Shown here one piece after another: positions 9,387 through 18,871 of a stretch of 64,000 nt of DNA (position 1 is its first letter; each line of letters starts with the position of its first letter). The notes beneath the pieces were generated by a model. That model worked only from the letters and a program-made list of their open reading frames with translations, had not been told where the DNA came from and searched no databases. The position numbers were made by a program, and so were the translations under genes. The DNA is from Paenibacillus alba (GTDB taxonomy: Bacteria; Bacillota; Bacilli; Paenibacillales; NBRC-103111): positions 1-64,000 of the forward strand of contig NZ_JABMKZ010000007.1 of assembly GCF_013204855.1 (NCBI RefSeq), in the 5' to 3' direction.

Positions 9387-12300
9387 CTATTTGTTCAGCA
9401 ATCTCAACAGGACTTGTACCGCTTCCGCACGCGTAGCGGGATCGTTCGGGTAGAACATTCCATCTTCTCTTCCTTCCATCAATCCCAACTGTGCGGAACG
9501 ATTCACGGATGCTTGAGACCATGGAGCCAATCGATCAGAGTCAGCGAATTTGAATTCCCGGCCCGACTCTTGTTTGCCGGCTGTGTGTTTATAAGCGCGA
9601 GCCAGCAATACAGCCATTTCCTCTCGATTGATTGTCGCTTCCGGATCAAAGCGATTGCCCTCTTTTCCTTCGACTAGCCTTAATGCTGCGGCTCCGCCAA
9701 TATACGGCGAATACCAAGCATCTGTCGGCACATCATGGAATTGTCGGCTCCCTTCCAGCTGGAGATTCAATGATCGCATCAACAATGCGACGAATTCGGC
9801 TCGAGTTACTGCCTGATTCGGGTAAAAGTAGTTGTTAGCTCCTTCGGCGTTATGCATGGCACTCATCATCTGAATCGCACGAAATGCCCAGTGAGCAGAC
9901 GGAACATCGTTATACACTTTCCGATACTCCAACACCGCATATTTACCGCTTCCATGCAGTTCAGCCTGAATGCCTGCATCGGTCCATTGTCCTCTGATGT
10001 ACTTCATACTGCCGTCAGCGAACAATTGGTAAACGCCAAGCAGTTGTTTATCTGCATTTGCAGGCACTGGAAATATGACCTGCACCGGCTCAGTCCAATT
10101 AGCAATCAGTCTGTCCTGCCCATTAGTCGATTGGACAGCGATCTTGAAATCGTAAATCGGTGATACTGGATTGAGTTTTGTATTGGAGAATGCTTCGGCA
10201 TTGCCAATCAGAGCATCTTTCAAAGAACCCGAAATGACCGGCAACGATATCGCAATTCGCATTTGATTCTTATCGTCTACAACGTCGACCAGCGCAGTTT
10301 GCAGCAGTTTGCCCGGAACTTGCAGCACCAGACCCTTTTGTTCAAAGCGGAGCAAGTGGTTACCCAGAAGCTCTCCGGCGTTAATCGGCAACGTCACTTT
10401 GGATACATCCGTTCCGAATGTTACGGCAGCATTCCCTACCGCCTGTTTGACATCCGTTTCACTCATATCCATCACGCCGTTGCTCACGTTTGCACCGGTA
10501 ACGCTTGAGTCACTACCGCTACCACCTCCATAGCCGCCTGAACCACCGCTGTTGCCATTGCCGGCTCCTTGCTCCAATCGCACTGTAATTAAGGTTTGTA
10601 CCTTCCTATTCTCATAAGTGGCCGTTAGCACGGAATCGCCTTGCTTCAAGCCGGTCAGTTTACCTGGCCCATCCAGACGCAGCAATGAAAGATCGGCTAC
10701 AATCCATTGCGCCGAATCTGTAACGGACACCGTGGTGGCGTCATCATATATCGCTACCAAAGCATATACCGCCTGCTCTCCTACCTTCACACTCTTCGGT
10801 CCTATGAAACGAAGCGATTGCAGCTGCTTATCCGGTTCCGTCGGAGTCACCGGGTCCTTCTGACTTTTCACAACCGTGGAGAACTGAGCGTTAAAGCCTT
10901 GATAGGATACCTTGAATGTAACAAGTCCCGACTTTGCCCCATAAATGGCTCCTGTTACTGAATCGATTAACGCTATGTCGGTGTTGTCGCTGGCGTATAG
11001 GACATCCCGATTCAAAACGATGGACGATTGATCGCTATAAACCGCTCGGACAACCGTATTCGCCGTTTCACCAATTAACAATTCGGACGGTCCTTTAAAT
11101 AGTAATGATTCCATCTGAGGCTGACCCGGATCAACAACCGGCTTGTCCCGCACGATCTTGACGAACCAATCGGCCTGCAGACCATTCCACGCCGCATGCA
11201 GATTAGCCTCACCCGGCTCTAGAGCATGTACAACGCCTTGATTGTCGACGGCTGCCACATTAGATTGATCTGACGTGTATGCGACGCCAGAAGTTAGTAT
11301 TTCATTCGTTCCCTCTTTATAAAAGACTTTGGTCAGCAGAACACCCGTTGTCCCTGCTTTCATTTCAACAGGTCCAGCAAGTTCGATATATTGCGGTACA
11401 GGCGCTTTGACCGTAATTGTAACGTCCGCCTTATACATGCCGTATTGCGCTGTTAAATTTGCCGTTCCTTTACTCCGTGGTGTAATTAGACCGGAGCTAG
11501 AAATCGAAGCCACTGCAGGATTCAAGCTTTTATAGATGACACCTTGTTGAAGCTCGCTTTCTACGCCAGTGGCATTTCTCTTCTTAACGATGGCTTGTCC
11601 AGTCTGACCGATGGTCCATTCGGCTGGAATGTCCCACCGTATCGCTGAAACATCTTCGGGATTGCTGCCCGCCAAATACGTGTTGTACAGGGTTAGAACA
11701 TCAGCTGCCGCAAATACTTTGCTGTACAGTTGAATAAATCCGATTTTGCCTTTCAAAAAACCGGACGCTCTTCCCGCTTCATCAACGGAAGCTCCGATAC
11801 CCAAATCCGTCTTGGTCGAACCGCCAATTGCACCGATTCTAGACTGGCTGCCCACTTCCACTCCGTTAAGATATAGCTTTGCCGTCAATCCATCGTAGGT
11901 TGCTGCTGCATGATAGATTTTGTTAGCCGCAAGCGTCGGAGCACTTTCGACGATGACATACGCTCCTGCTTTGCCGAGCATATCCCAAACATAAAACCAG
12001 GCTTCCAGTTTCCTCGTAATCGGATTATATTGCAAAACATAATCGCACTGACTGTTCTTAGCAACAATCGTCTGTGCACTGTACAAGTCTTCCAATGAAA
12101 AAGAAGTGACAATGGACATATATTCCGGACTTAGTGTCGATTGATGCGGAACTCGGACATAAGAACCGCTGCCGTCCAGCGACAAAACGTTCTTGCCAAA
12201 GCTTGGATCGTAACCTACTGCGGCCGAACCGATTGAATATCCATCATGATGCGCGGAGCTGCTGTCTTCCGTAGCCGATTGTTCAAAGCGGTAGTCCAGC

Positions 12301-14513
12301 AAATCCGCCTTTTCATCCGCGCCAGCCATTATATTCCCAGGCACAAGGTATGTTTTGGAAAGAATCGGTGCCGCCCAACGTCCTGTCGTTACACCCGCTT
12401 CGATATTCAGCGTATAGGTACTGCCCGGGCGCAATGCTTTCAGACTGAATTGCCGGTCTGTTGCCGAAACGGTCGCTATGACTTTACCGTCCATGGAAAT
12501 CCGGTATTTATCTACGCCCAGAACGTCAACCGCCTCTGGCCACGAAAGCAGTACTCCGCCATCAGCCTTACTTTGGACGTTGATTTGATCCCCATCTGGC
12601 CATAGTGCGTCAATCGGTCTTTTCAATTTGGTTGTTACTTCCAAATAAGATGCATAGGCGCCTGCCAAATTCTCCTTACTGTACACGTTCACCGTATAAT
12701 CACTAGCTATTTCCTTCAGTGCCACACTGACCTGCTTATTGACGGACAGACGAGCTTTAGCATACGATGTGATGTCGTATTCTCGCCATTCCAGCTTATT
12801 ATTGAATGAGATCGTCTGAATACTATTGCCCATAACGGGCATGTTGTTATAGGTGATTGTGCCTTCATTCCAACTATCGTCGGAAATCCCCAAGGCAGCT
12901 ATATCCTGAAGCGTAGCATCCGAGGCTCGCGAATCGCTGATAGCTCCGTACAACTTAAGCTTCACCGATTCAATATCGTCAATATCTTCCCTTTTGATGC
13001 CGCTTAAATTGTATTTAAAAAGACCGTAGCGCAGATAGTTGTCGACTGTCGTGCTGTTTTTGATGTTAATAATGGATTGGCTGCCATAATTGCCGGTTCC
13101 CGGACTGCCTTGTACAAACGTATCGTCCGTTGTGTAAGCATAGATCTTGCCGTTTATATCCGGTATGGAAGGTGCCGTTACTGTGATTTTAGATGTGGCG
13201 GTAACTCCGCCTCCCGTCACCGTTACATTCGCAGTACCAACCGCTAATCCAGTAATGACGGCTTTGTTTCCGGTAGCTTCTATCCGCCCGATGCTTGCAT
13301 TGTCAATAGCCCAGTGCAATAAAGTAGTTGGCGAATCGACTGAAGCCTCAAGTACAGCCGTTTCTCCAATGGTCAGATTTGCTTGTTCGAAGTTTAATCC
13401 GATGCCCGGTACTCTGTAGCTGATCGAGGGTCCACTCGCCGTCAAGTTGCCCAGCCGATCCATAGCCTCCACCTTAAAAGTGGCCGACTCGCCTGTCACG
13501 AAACCATAGGTGGTATACGTATTCGTTGAACTATTTACTGAAGCCAGTAAATTATTGTTTTTATATATCATGTATTGTGTTACGCCTACGCTGTCTACTG
13601 CAGCATTGGCAGTTGCCGACGGCCATGTCAACTGGTAACCGTTAGGATCGACAGGGGTTCCCGTCAGTGTGCTGTTCGCTGGCCAGATGGGAGCATCGTC
13701 GGTATTCCGGGTCGACTTGATGTTGTACAATAACTGAACTTCATCGTTATTTAGTGCTTTAGTGAAGATGCGGAAATCGTCAAGCTGTCCTTTGAATGGA
13801 ATCTTCTGCGTACCGTCTACACCGATGTTCAGGTTTAATAACGCTGCCGGATCGATCGTGCCTGCACCAATGATGCTGATCGTTTTTTTCAGGACATTGT
13901 CCATGTAAAATGCAGCATTACCGGTACGATTATGCGCGACGACGATATGATGCCATTGGTTATCGTCCACGATAAGCTGAACGGGACTGCTGTTGTTCAG
14001 GCTGGACTTGTGCAAATCCATCCGTGCCAAGCTGGCCCCCTTGTAATTCCACGTCAAATAGTGATTGTATACCCCTATTTCCCAACCTTGATTGGCACCG
14101 CCCGACCAATCTTTGTTGGAGACTATCGTAGAGTCTGCGGTCCCGATGACCGAACTGTTGGCTTTCATCCAGAAGGAGACTGTGAAATCTTGAGCGGCAC
14201 CGAACCTGAATTTACTGTTGCTATTGTTGTAATCAGCAATGTTCACATATCCGCCCTGCGTCGTATCGATCGCCTGGTCTCCGACTGTACCGGCTGTATA
14301 CGTCAATGTGTTTTTAACCGTACCGTTATTCCCATTGCCTGAGGCATCAAGCGTATTGCTCTCAAATGGCAAATATAAGATTTGCTTATCGAATAAATCC
14401 GTATCGCTTGAAACAGCGTATGCCTGAGGTGCCCGGTCATCATACATAAACAACAGGAACATAGCGACGAAGCAAAAAATGGATGCCAATAGCGTCATTC
14501 TGATACGTGGCAT
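9387..14513 (-). CDS. SLH-anchored LamG/DNRLRE multidomain surface protein
   Basis: A 1708-residue secreted protein with signal peptide (1-33), LamG domain (about 42-260), fibronectin III-like domain (270-368), Ig-like domain (370-447), DNRLRE/CBM96-like domain (about 455-630, YAYTTDDTFVQ start), a second fibronectin-like region, a second LamG (about 735-960), Big-type Ig repeats (970-1330), a Gly/Ser linker, and three SLH repeats (about 1530-1708). No catalytic motif is evident, so it is probably a binding or adhesion protein at the wall, perhaps capturing the polymer whose products the neighbouring transporter imports. Its C-terminal third resembles that of the downstream metallophosphoesterase, which suggests domain-level duplication. 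GGAGG lies 10 bases before the ATG. Confidence 0.85.
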   Translation of the reverse strand: MPRIRMTLLASIFCFVAMFLLFMYDDRAPQAYAVSSDTDLFDKQILYLPFESNTLDASGNGNNGTVKNTLTYTAGTVGDQAIDTTQGGYVNIADYNNSNSKFRFGAAQDFTVSFWMKANSSVIGTADSTIVSNKDWSGGANQGWEIGVYNHYLTWNYKGASLARMDLHKSSLNNSSPVQLIVDDNQWHHIVVAHNRTGNAAFYMDNVLKKTISIIGAGTIDPAALLNLNIGVDGTQKIPFKGQLDDFRIFTKALNNDEVQLLYNIKSTRNTDDAPIWPANSTLTGTPVDPNGYQLTWPSATANAAVDSVGVTQYMIYKNNNLLASVNSSTNTYTTYGFVTGESATFKVEAMDRLGNLTASGPSISYRVPGIGLNFEQANLTIGETAVLEASVDSPTTLLHWAIDNASIGRIEATGNKAVITGLAVGTANVTVTGGGVTATSKITVTAPSIPDINGKIYAYTTDDTFVQGSPGTGNYGSQSIINIKNSTTVDNYLRYGLFKYNLSGIKREDIDDIESVKLKLYGAISDSRASDATLQDIAALGISDDSWNEGTITYNNMPVMGNSIQTISFNNKLEWREYDITSYAKARLSVNKQVSVALKEIASDYTVNVYSKENLAGAYASYLEVTTKLKRPIDALWPDGDQINVQSKADGGVLLSWPEAVDVLGVDKYRISMDGKVIATVSATDRQFSLKALRPGSTYTLNIEAGVTTGRWAAPILSKTYLVPGNIMAGADEKADLLDYRFEQSATEDSSSAHHDGYSIGSAAVGYDPSFGKNVLSLDGSGSYVRVPHQSTLSPEYMSIVTSFSLEDLYSAQTIVAKNSQCDYVLQYNPITRKLEAWFYVWDMLGKAGAYVIVESAPTLAANKIYHAAATYDGLTAKLYLNGVEVGSQSRIGAIGGSTKTDLGIGASVDEAGRASGFLKGKIGFIQLYSKVFAAADVLTLYNTYLAGSNPEDVSAIRWDIPAEWTIGQTGQAIVKKRNATGVESELQQGVIYKSLNPAVASISSSGLITPRSKGTANLTAQYGMYKADVTITVKAPVPQYIELAGPVEMKAGTTGVLLTKVFYKEGTNEILTSGVAYTSDQSNVAAVDNQGVVHALEPGEANLHAAWNGLQADWFVKIVRDKPVVDPGQPQMESLLFKGPSELLIGETANTVVRAVYSDQSSIVLNRDVLYASDNTDIALIDSVTGAIYGAKSGLVTFKVSYQGFNAQFSTVVKSQKDPVTPTEPDKQLQSLRFIGPKSVKVGEQAVYALVAIYDDATTVSVTDSAQWIVADLSLLRLDGPGKLTGLKQGDSVLTATYENRKVQTLITVRLEQGAGNGNSGGSGGYGGGSGSDSSVTGANVSNGVMDMSETDVKQAVGNAAVTFGTDVSKVTLPINAGELLGNHLLRFEQKGLVLQVPGKLLQTALVDVVDDKNQMRIAISLPVISGSLKDALIGNAEAFSNTKLNPVSPIYDFKIAVQSTNGQDRLIANWTEPVQVIFPVPANADKQLLGVYQLFADGSMKYIRGQWTDAGIQAELHGSGKYAVLEYRKVYNDVPSAHWAFRAIQMMSAMHNAEGANNYFYPNQAVTRAEFVALLMRSLNLQLEGSRQFHDVPTDAWYSPYIGGAAALRLVEGKEGNRFDPEATINREEMAVLLARAYKHTAGKQESGREFKFADSDRLAPWSQASVNRSAQLGLMEGREDGMFYPNDPATRAEAVQVLLRLLNK

Positions 14514-14547
14514 TAAGGTAAGGCCTCCTTATATGATGTGGTAGTTG

Positions 14548-16272
14548 CTACGCTCTTCTCTGCCAAGCATCCGTCCTTTTCAACAAACGCCGGGACAAGT
14601 TTTCGTAGCCTAATCTGACAATGATATTCGCCAGCATGATCAGGCTGGACATTGCAGCCGCAGCCGCCACGTCACCCGCATCGTCCATATTGACTATGGA
14701 AACGGAAGCAAGCTTGAAATCCGGCGAATACAGAAATACGACAGCCGAAATGGTTACCATCGCGTTGACAAAATAATACACGGCTATTTCCAATAAAGCC
14801 GGAAGCGATATCGGTACCGCAACACGGAAAAACAGCCGATACACCGGTGCACCCATCGATTCCGAAACGATTTCGTATTCTTTATCCAACTGCTTCAGCG
14901 ATGTTGTTGCGGTAACGAACGACACCGAATAGAAATGAATGATATTCGCCAGCACAACAATCCAGATCGTTCCGTATAGCCCATGCAAAGGGTTATCCGG
15001 ACGGTTGAAGAAAAAAATATATCCAAGTCCGATCACCAGCCCAGGCAAGGCTAACGGAAGTAAAGAGATAAAATAACCAATTTGCCGAACGGCTTTCCAG
15101 ATCCTAAGCTTCTCAATCAGATATGAATGTACAAACGCAATGACCGTACCGAAGATGGCTGTTAGCAGCGCAACAAGCAGACTGTTCCAGAATGGAGTCA
15201 ACCCGCCGGCAGATACGTTGGAGAAATCATAATGCTTCAAAGTAACGCTCAGATCATATGGCCACACCTTAACGAGTGATGCGAAGAGTATGGTAAGCAG
15301 CAATACCACGATGCCTGAAACGATAATCGTACAATAGGCCGTATACGCTAAATCACGCAACCGATTAGGCTTGATTTGATATGGCGTCGATTTCACGGAT
15401 ACCATTGTCTTCTGCTTGCGTTCCACAAACCTGTCAATGAAAAATGCCGCTATAGCGGGAATCGTCAGTAATATGCCGATCACCGCACCCATAGACATGT
15501 TTTGCTGTCCTATGACCTGTTTATAGATGTCCGTCGGCAGCACGTTGTATTGGCCTCCTACTACCTTGGGAGCACCGAAGTCGGTAAAGCTGAGTGTAAA
15601 ACAAACGAAAAGCGAACCGATCAAACCATATTTCATTTGAGGAAGTGTTATAGTAAGGAATTGTTTCCATTTCCCAGCTCCAAGCGTTTCCGCAGCTTCA
15701 TATAAGCGATAATCCGCAATGGAGAACGATACCATGAGAATTAAAAATGCCTGCGGAAACGTATAGATAACCTCAGATATAATAATTCCCGTGCTTCCAT
15801 ACAACTGAATATTCCATCCTGGAAGCAATCCGAACAATCCTGTTGTCACTAAACCTTGGTTACCGAATAAATAGGTCAAAGCGATCCCATGCATCATCGT
15901 CGGAGCAAACAAAGGCAGCAGCGCGATGTAACGGAACCATCTAACGCCTGGTATTCTCGCACGCATCAATCCGTAAGCATAAAAAAACGCGCCCCCAACG
16001 GAAATCAATGTAGTAATGAGAGAAACATAAATCGAATGCCCTGCCGATCTTGACAATGCAGGAGTTGACAAATATTTGGAGAAATGGGCAAGACCTACCC
16101 ACTCCTCCTGTTGATTGTGGAATGCTTTAACAAACAAATCGCCCAGAGGCAGCAGGATGGATATCGTCATTACGGCCAGCATACAGATCAACAACAAACG
16201 AATAAGCCATCCTTCTACTCCTGCTTTTTGCCTTGTCTTCGCTTTAAATAACATATTTCGCGTACTCCTCAT
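14548..16272 (-). CDS. ABC transporter permease, iron/2-aminoethylphosphonate type (fused two-domain)
   Basis: A 574-residue membrane protein with about twelve helices in two binding-protein-dependent permease halves, as in FbpB/ThiP-like transporters and the putative 2-aminoethylphosphonate permeases. Each half has an EAA-type loop (YEAAETLGAGKWKQF and YEIVSESMGAPVYRLF). It overlaps the ATPase gene by 4 bases (ATGA), so the two are translationally coupled. Being fused, it supplies both membrane subunits. Substrate is uncertain: ferric iron, phosphonate or phosphorylated compounds are all carried by this family; the adjacent phosphoesterase favours a phosphorus compound (inference). Confidence 0.88.
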   Translation of the reverse strand: MRSTRNMLFKAKTRQKAGVEGWLIRLLLICMLAVMTISILLPLGDLFVKAFHNQQEEWVGLAHFSKYLSTPALSRSAGHSIYVSLITTLISVGGAFFYAYGLMRARIPGVRWFRYIALLPLFAPTMMHGIALTYLFGNQGLVTTGLFGLLPGWNIQLYGSTGIIISEVIYTFPQAFLILMVSFSIADYRLYEAAETLGAGKWKQFLTITLPQMKYGLIGSLFVCFTLSFTDFGAPKVVGGQYNVLPTDIYKQVIGQQNMSMGAVIGILLTIPAIAAFFIDRFVERKQKTMVSVKSTPYQIKPNRLRDLAYTAYCTIIVSGIVVLLLTILFASLVKVWPYDLSVTLKHYDFSNVSAGGLTPFWNSLLVALLTAIFGTVIAFVHSYLIEKLRIWKAVRQIGYFISLLPLALPGLVIGLGYIFFFNRPDNPLHGLYGTIWIVVLANIIHFYSVSFVTATTSLKQLDKEYEIVSESMGAPVYRLFFRVAVPISLPALLEIAVYYFVNAMVTISAVVFLYSPDFKLASVSIVNMDDAGDVAAAAAMSSLIMLANIIVRLGYENLSRRLLKRTDAWQRRA

Positions 16273-17318
16273 TTACTTACCGCCATTTCAAGCGGTTCCT
16301 CGGCCAATTCATATTGATCTTTGAAAACAATCATTCTCTCTTCAGGAATAACGACAGTACATTTGTTGCCTTTATCCAACTTCAAATGGTGAAACTCTTC
16401 AGCCGATACATCGATGTTTAAAGTTTGTCCTGCGTCGATTCGCTGGCCTTTCAGCAAAGTCTGCACAGTAAGCCGGTAAAAGGAACCACGAAATTCAATC
16501 AATCTTAGAATAACGTGAATTCCTCCTTCCATAGGACGCGATACGATCCGGATATGCTCAGGACGAACAGATAACAAATAATTATCCTTTCGCATAAAAT
16601 TCATTGTTCCGATAAAATCAGCAACGAATGGTGTCTTTGGCCGATCATAGATGTCCTTCGGCGTTCCGATTTGAATGACTTCCGCATGATTCATCACAAT
16701 GATGCGGTCCGCCATTGTCAGAGCTTCTTCTTGGTCATGTGTCACCATGACCGTCGTAATGCCAAGCCTTTTCTGCAGGTCACATATTTCCTGCCGCAGC
16801 CTATGGCGAACTTTTGCATCGAGGGCCGACAAAGGTTCATCCAATAGTAGAACATCGGGCGATAACGCGATCGCCCTCGCCAAGGCAACACGCTGCTGCT
16901 GTCCGCCGGAAAGCTGTGCGGGATAACGATCTCGCGCTTGGCTTAGTCCGACCATCTCCAGCATTTCTTCCACTTTTCTGTGAATCTCCTGCTTGGTCAT
17001 GCCTCTTCCCTTTAAACCGTAAGCAATATTCTCAAACGCCGACAGATTGGGAAACAAAGCGTACGATTGAAATACAATGCCAAAATTGCGGTTTGCAGGA
17101 GGGACGTATGTCATATCCGTTCCATTCATAACGACTGAACCGGAATCAGACAATTCTAGCCCAGCAAGTATGCGAAGCAGCGTCGTCTTACCGCAGCCAC
17201 TTGGTCCCAACAGGCATACGAATTCACCTTTTTGGATGCCAACCTGGATTTGTTTCAAAGCATGAAACTTACCGAACGATTTACTTATATTATTGATCAT
17301 CAAGTAGTCTTTCATCAT
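16269..17318 (-). CDS. ABC transporter ATP-binding protein (PotA/FbpC-like)
   Basis: 349 residues with Walker A GPSGCGKTT, Q-loop region IVFQSYALFPNLS, signature LSGGQQQRVALARA, Walker [13 protein letters not shown] and the switch histidine in VMVTHDQEEA. A C-terminal TOBE-like regulatory domain follows (from about 255, LLSVRPEHIRI). This is the importer ATPase for the adjacent fused permease. A GAGGGG site lies 6 bases before the first of two tandem ATGs. It sits 28 bases downstream of the binding-protein gene. Confidence 0.93.
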   Translation of the reverse strand: MMKDYLMINNISKSFGKFHALKQIQVGIQKGEFVCLLGPSGCGKTTLLRILAGLELSDSGSVVMNGTDMTYVPPANRNFGIVFQSYALFPNLSAFENIAYGLKGRGMTKQEIHRKVEEMLEMVGLSQARDRYPAQLSGGQQQRVALARAIALSPDVLLLDEPLSALDAKVRHRLRQEICDLQKRLGITTVMVTHDQEEALTMADRIIVMNHAEVIQIGTPKDIYDRPKTPFVADFIGTMNFMRKDNYLLSVRPEHIRIVSRPMEGGIHVILRLIEFRGSFYRLTVQTLLKGQRIDAGQTLNIDVSAEEFHHLKLDKGNKCTVVIPEERMIVFKDQYELAEEPLEMAVSK

Positions 17319-17346
17319 GTCCTACCCCTCATTTAAGAAAACCAGA

Positions 17347-18432
17347 TTACTTCTTAGCTTCGCTTTTAGAATCGAAACGTTTTTGCCACTCGGTAAGAAT
17401 GCCATCACGTTCTTTGGCCATCGTATTCAAGTCGTTTTTAATCAACTGTTTCACAGGATCTTTTTCATAGCCTTCTGGAATTTTATTGCCTTCATTTTTC
17501 ACGCTGATAATCGCATAATTTTTGTTGTATTCCTTCATTGCATCTTCGCTTATCGCCCAATCCAGGAATTCTTTGGCGATAGGCTTGAGCGCTTTTTTCT
17601 TAATGAGTCCGTTGGCCTCAACATCCCAGCCAGATCCTTCTTTAGGGAATACGACTTGAACGGGTGCTCCGCCTTTTTTCTCGGTAATACCACGATAGCC
17701 GAAAGAAATTCCTATCGGATATTCACCGGTACCTGCCATTTTGGAAGGCTTAGAACCGGATTGCGTATACATGCCGATATTGTCGTGCAGTTTGTCCATG
17801 AACGTCCAGGCTTTATCTTTACCCATTAATTGCACTAGCGCACTGACTGTCAGGAAGCCAGTACCTGAGGCAGCCGGATTTGGCATCGTAATTAAACCTT
17901 TATATTCTGGCTTCACCAAATCCTCATACGATTGTGGGATCGACAAATTGCGTTTTTCCATCTCCTTGGTATTCACAACGAAAGCAGTCTCCCAAGCATC
18001 AATCCCAACCCAAGTCGGCGGATTGGCTGTATCTTTAAACTCTGGAACGACACGTTCCACGCCTTTTGGCGCATAAGGCTCCAACATGCTGTTTTGATTC
18101 AGCACAAGCAAACTCGTAGTAGCCGTACCCCAGACGACATCAGCCTGTGGATTATTTTTCTCAGCCAATAATTTAGCCGTTATAACTCCGGTGGAATCGC
18201 GAACGATATTGATTTTGAGATCAGAGTGAGCTTTTTTGAACGTTTCCAAGTACGATTTGATCTGGTCATCCTCAAGCGCCGTATAGATCGTCAGTTCTTT
18301 ATTATTGACTTCAGCTTGTCCGGCGTCTGCCCCTCCCGGTTTGCCCGATGTTGTGGTTTTGTTCGTGCCACATCCCACAAGAAGTGATGCCAACAGTGTT
18401 ACTGCAACAGAAAGCTTAAGTACTTTTTTCAT
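17347..18432 (-). CDS. ABC transporter substrate-binding lipoprotein (Fe3+/2-aminoethylphosphonate family)
   Basis: 361 residues with a lipoprotein signal (LLVGC lipobox, Cys21), then a type 2 periplasmic-binding fold of the FbpA/PhnS-like group (LTIYTALEDDQIKSYLETFK, later NNPQADVVWGTA). It is first in the transporter operon; GGGAGAG lies 8 bases before the ATG. The lipid-anchored receptor would deliver its ligand to the permease at 14548-16272. No iron-ligand tyrosine pair is obvious to me, so phosphonate or sugar-phosphate substrates are at least as likely. Confidence 0.88.
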   Translation of the reverse strand: MKKVLKLSVAVTLLASLLVGCGTNKTTTSGKPGGADAGQAEVNNKELTIYTALEDDQIKSYLETFKKAHSDLKINIVRDSTGVITAKLLAEKNNPQADVVWGTATTSLLVLNQNSMLEPYAPKGVERVVPEFKDTANPPTWVGIDAWETAFVVNTKEMEKRNLSIPQSYEDLVKPEYKGLITMPNPAASGTGFLTVSALVQLMGKDKAWTFMDKLHDNIGMYTQSGSKPSKMAGTGEYPIGISFGYRGITEKKGGAPVQVVFPKEGSGWDVEANGLIKKKALKPIAKEFLDWAISEDAMKEYNKNYAIISVKNEGNKIPEGYEKDPVKQLIKNDLNTMAKERDGILTEWQKRFDSKSEAKK

Positions 18433-18871
18433 TTACTATCTCTCCCTTTTTTTACTAAATGTCAATTTCTTTTCAGTTTTAAATGTACCTTAGTTTTGTT
18501 AACGGATCGTCATTTCTGTGTAAACAATTGATTAATTTTGTTGTTTCTTCTTTTTAAATGTTGTTAATTGTTGGATTTAACCCTCTAGAACACAGAACAC
18601 TTTGAAAAAAGTTCCACAGTGTGTGGGTTCTTTTGTGGGTAAACCCATACTTATGTGGTATAAACACGATTTCAAAGGTGGCCTACCGCAAAGCACCTTT
18701 CCACCCTCACACGCCGAAGATCGATTGAAACTTACTGTGTTTCTGAATCCTCCAAACCGCAAGATCGAATTGTAAAATTGTAAGGTAGATGTAAGGTAAA
18801 TCGATAGCTTAGGCCAGCCTGGCAGGATAAGATTGGAACGAAAATAGAAAATTTTTAAAAGGAGAATCGAG
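18433..18871. other. Divergent intergenic region, no gene seen
   Basis: 439 bases between the leftward ABC operon and the rightward hydrolase. The stretch near 18460-18570 is A/T-rich and should hold the ABC operon promoter, but no clear -35/-10 pair could be chosen. Short hairpins occur (AAAGGTG/CACCTTT near 18675-18705). Minus-strand open frames here look like chance. Confidence 0.4.

Noticed and set aside
16269-18432. Assignment of the importer to thiamine or sulfate
   Set aside because: The binding protein and ATPase look like the iron/phosphonate group; specific residues for thiamine or sulfate are not seen.
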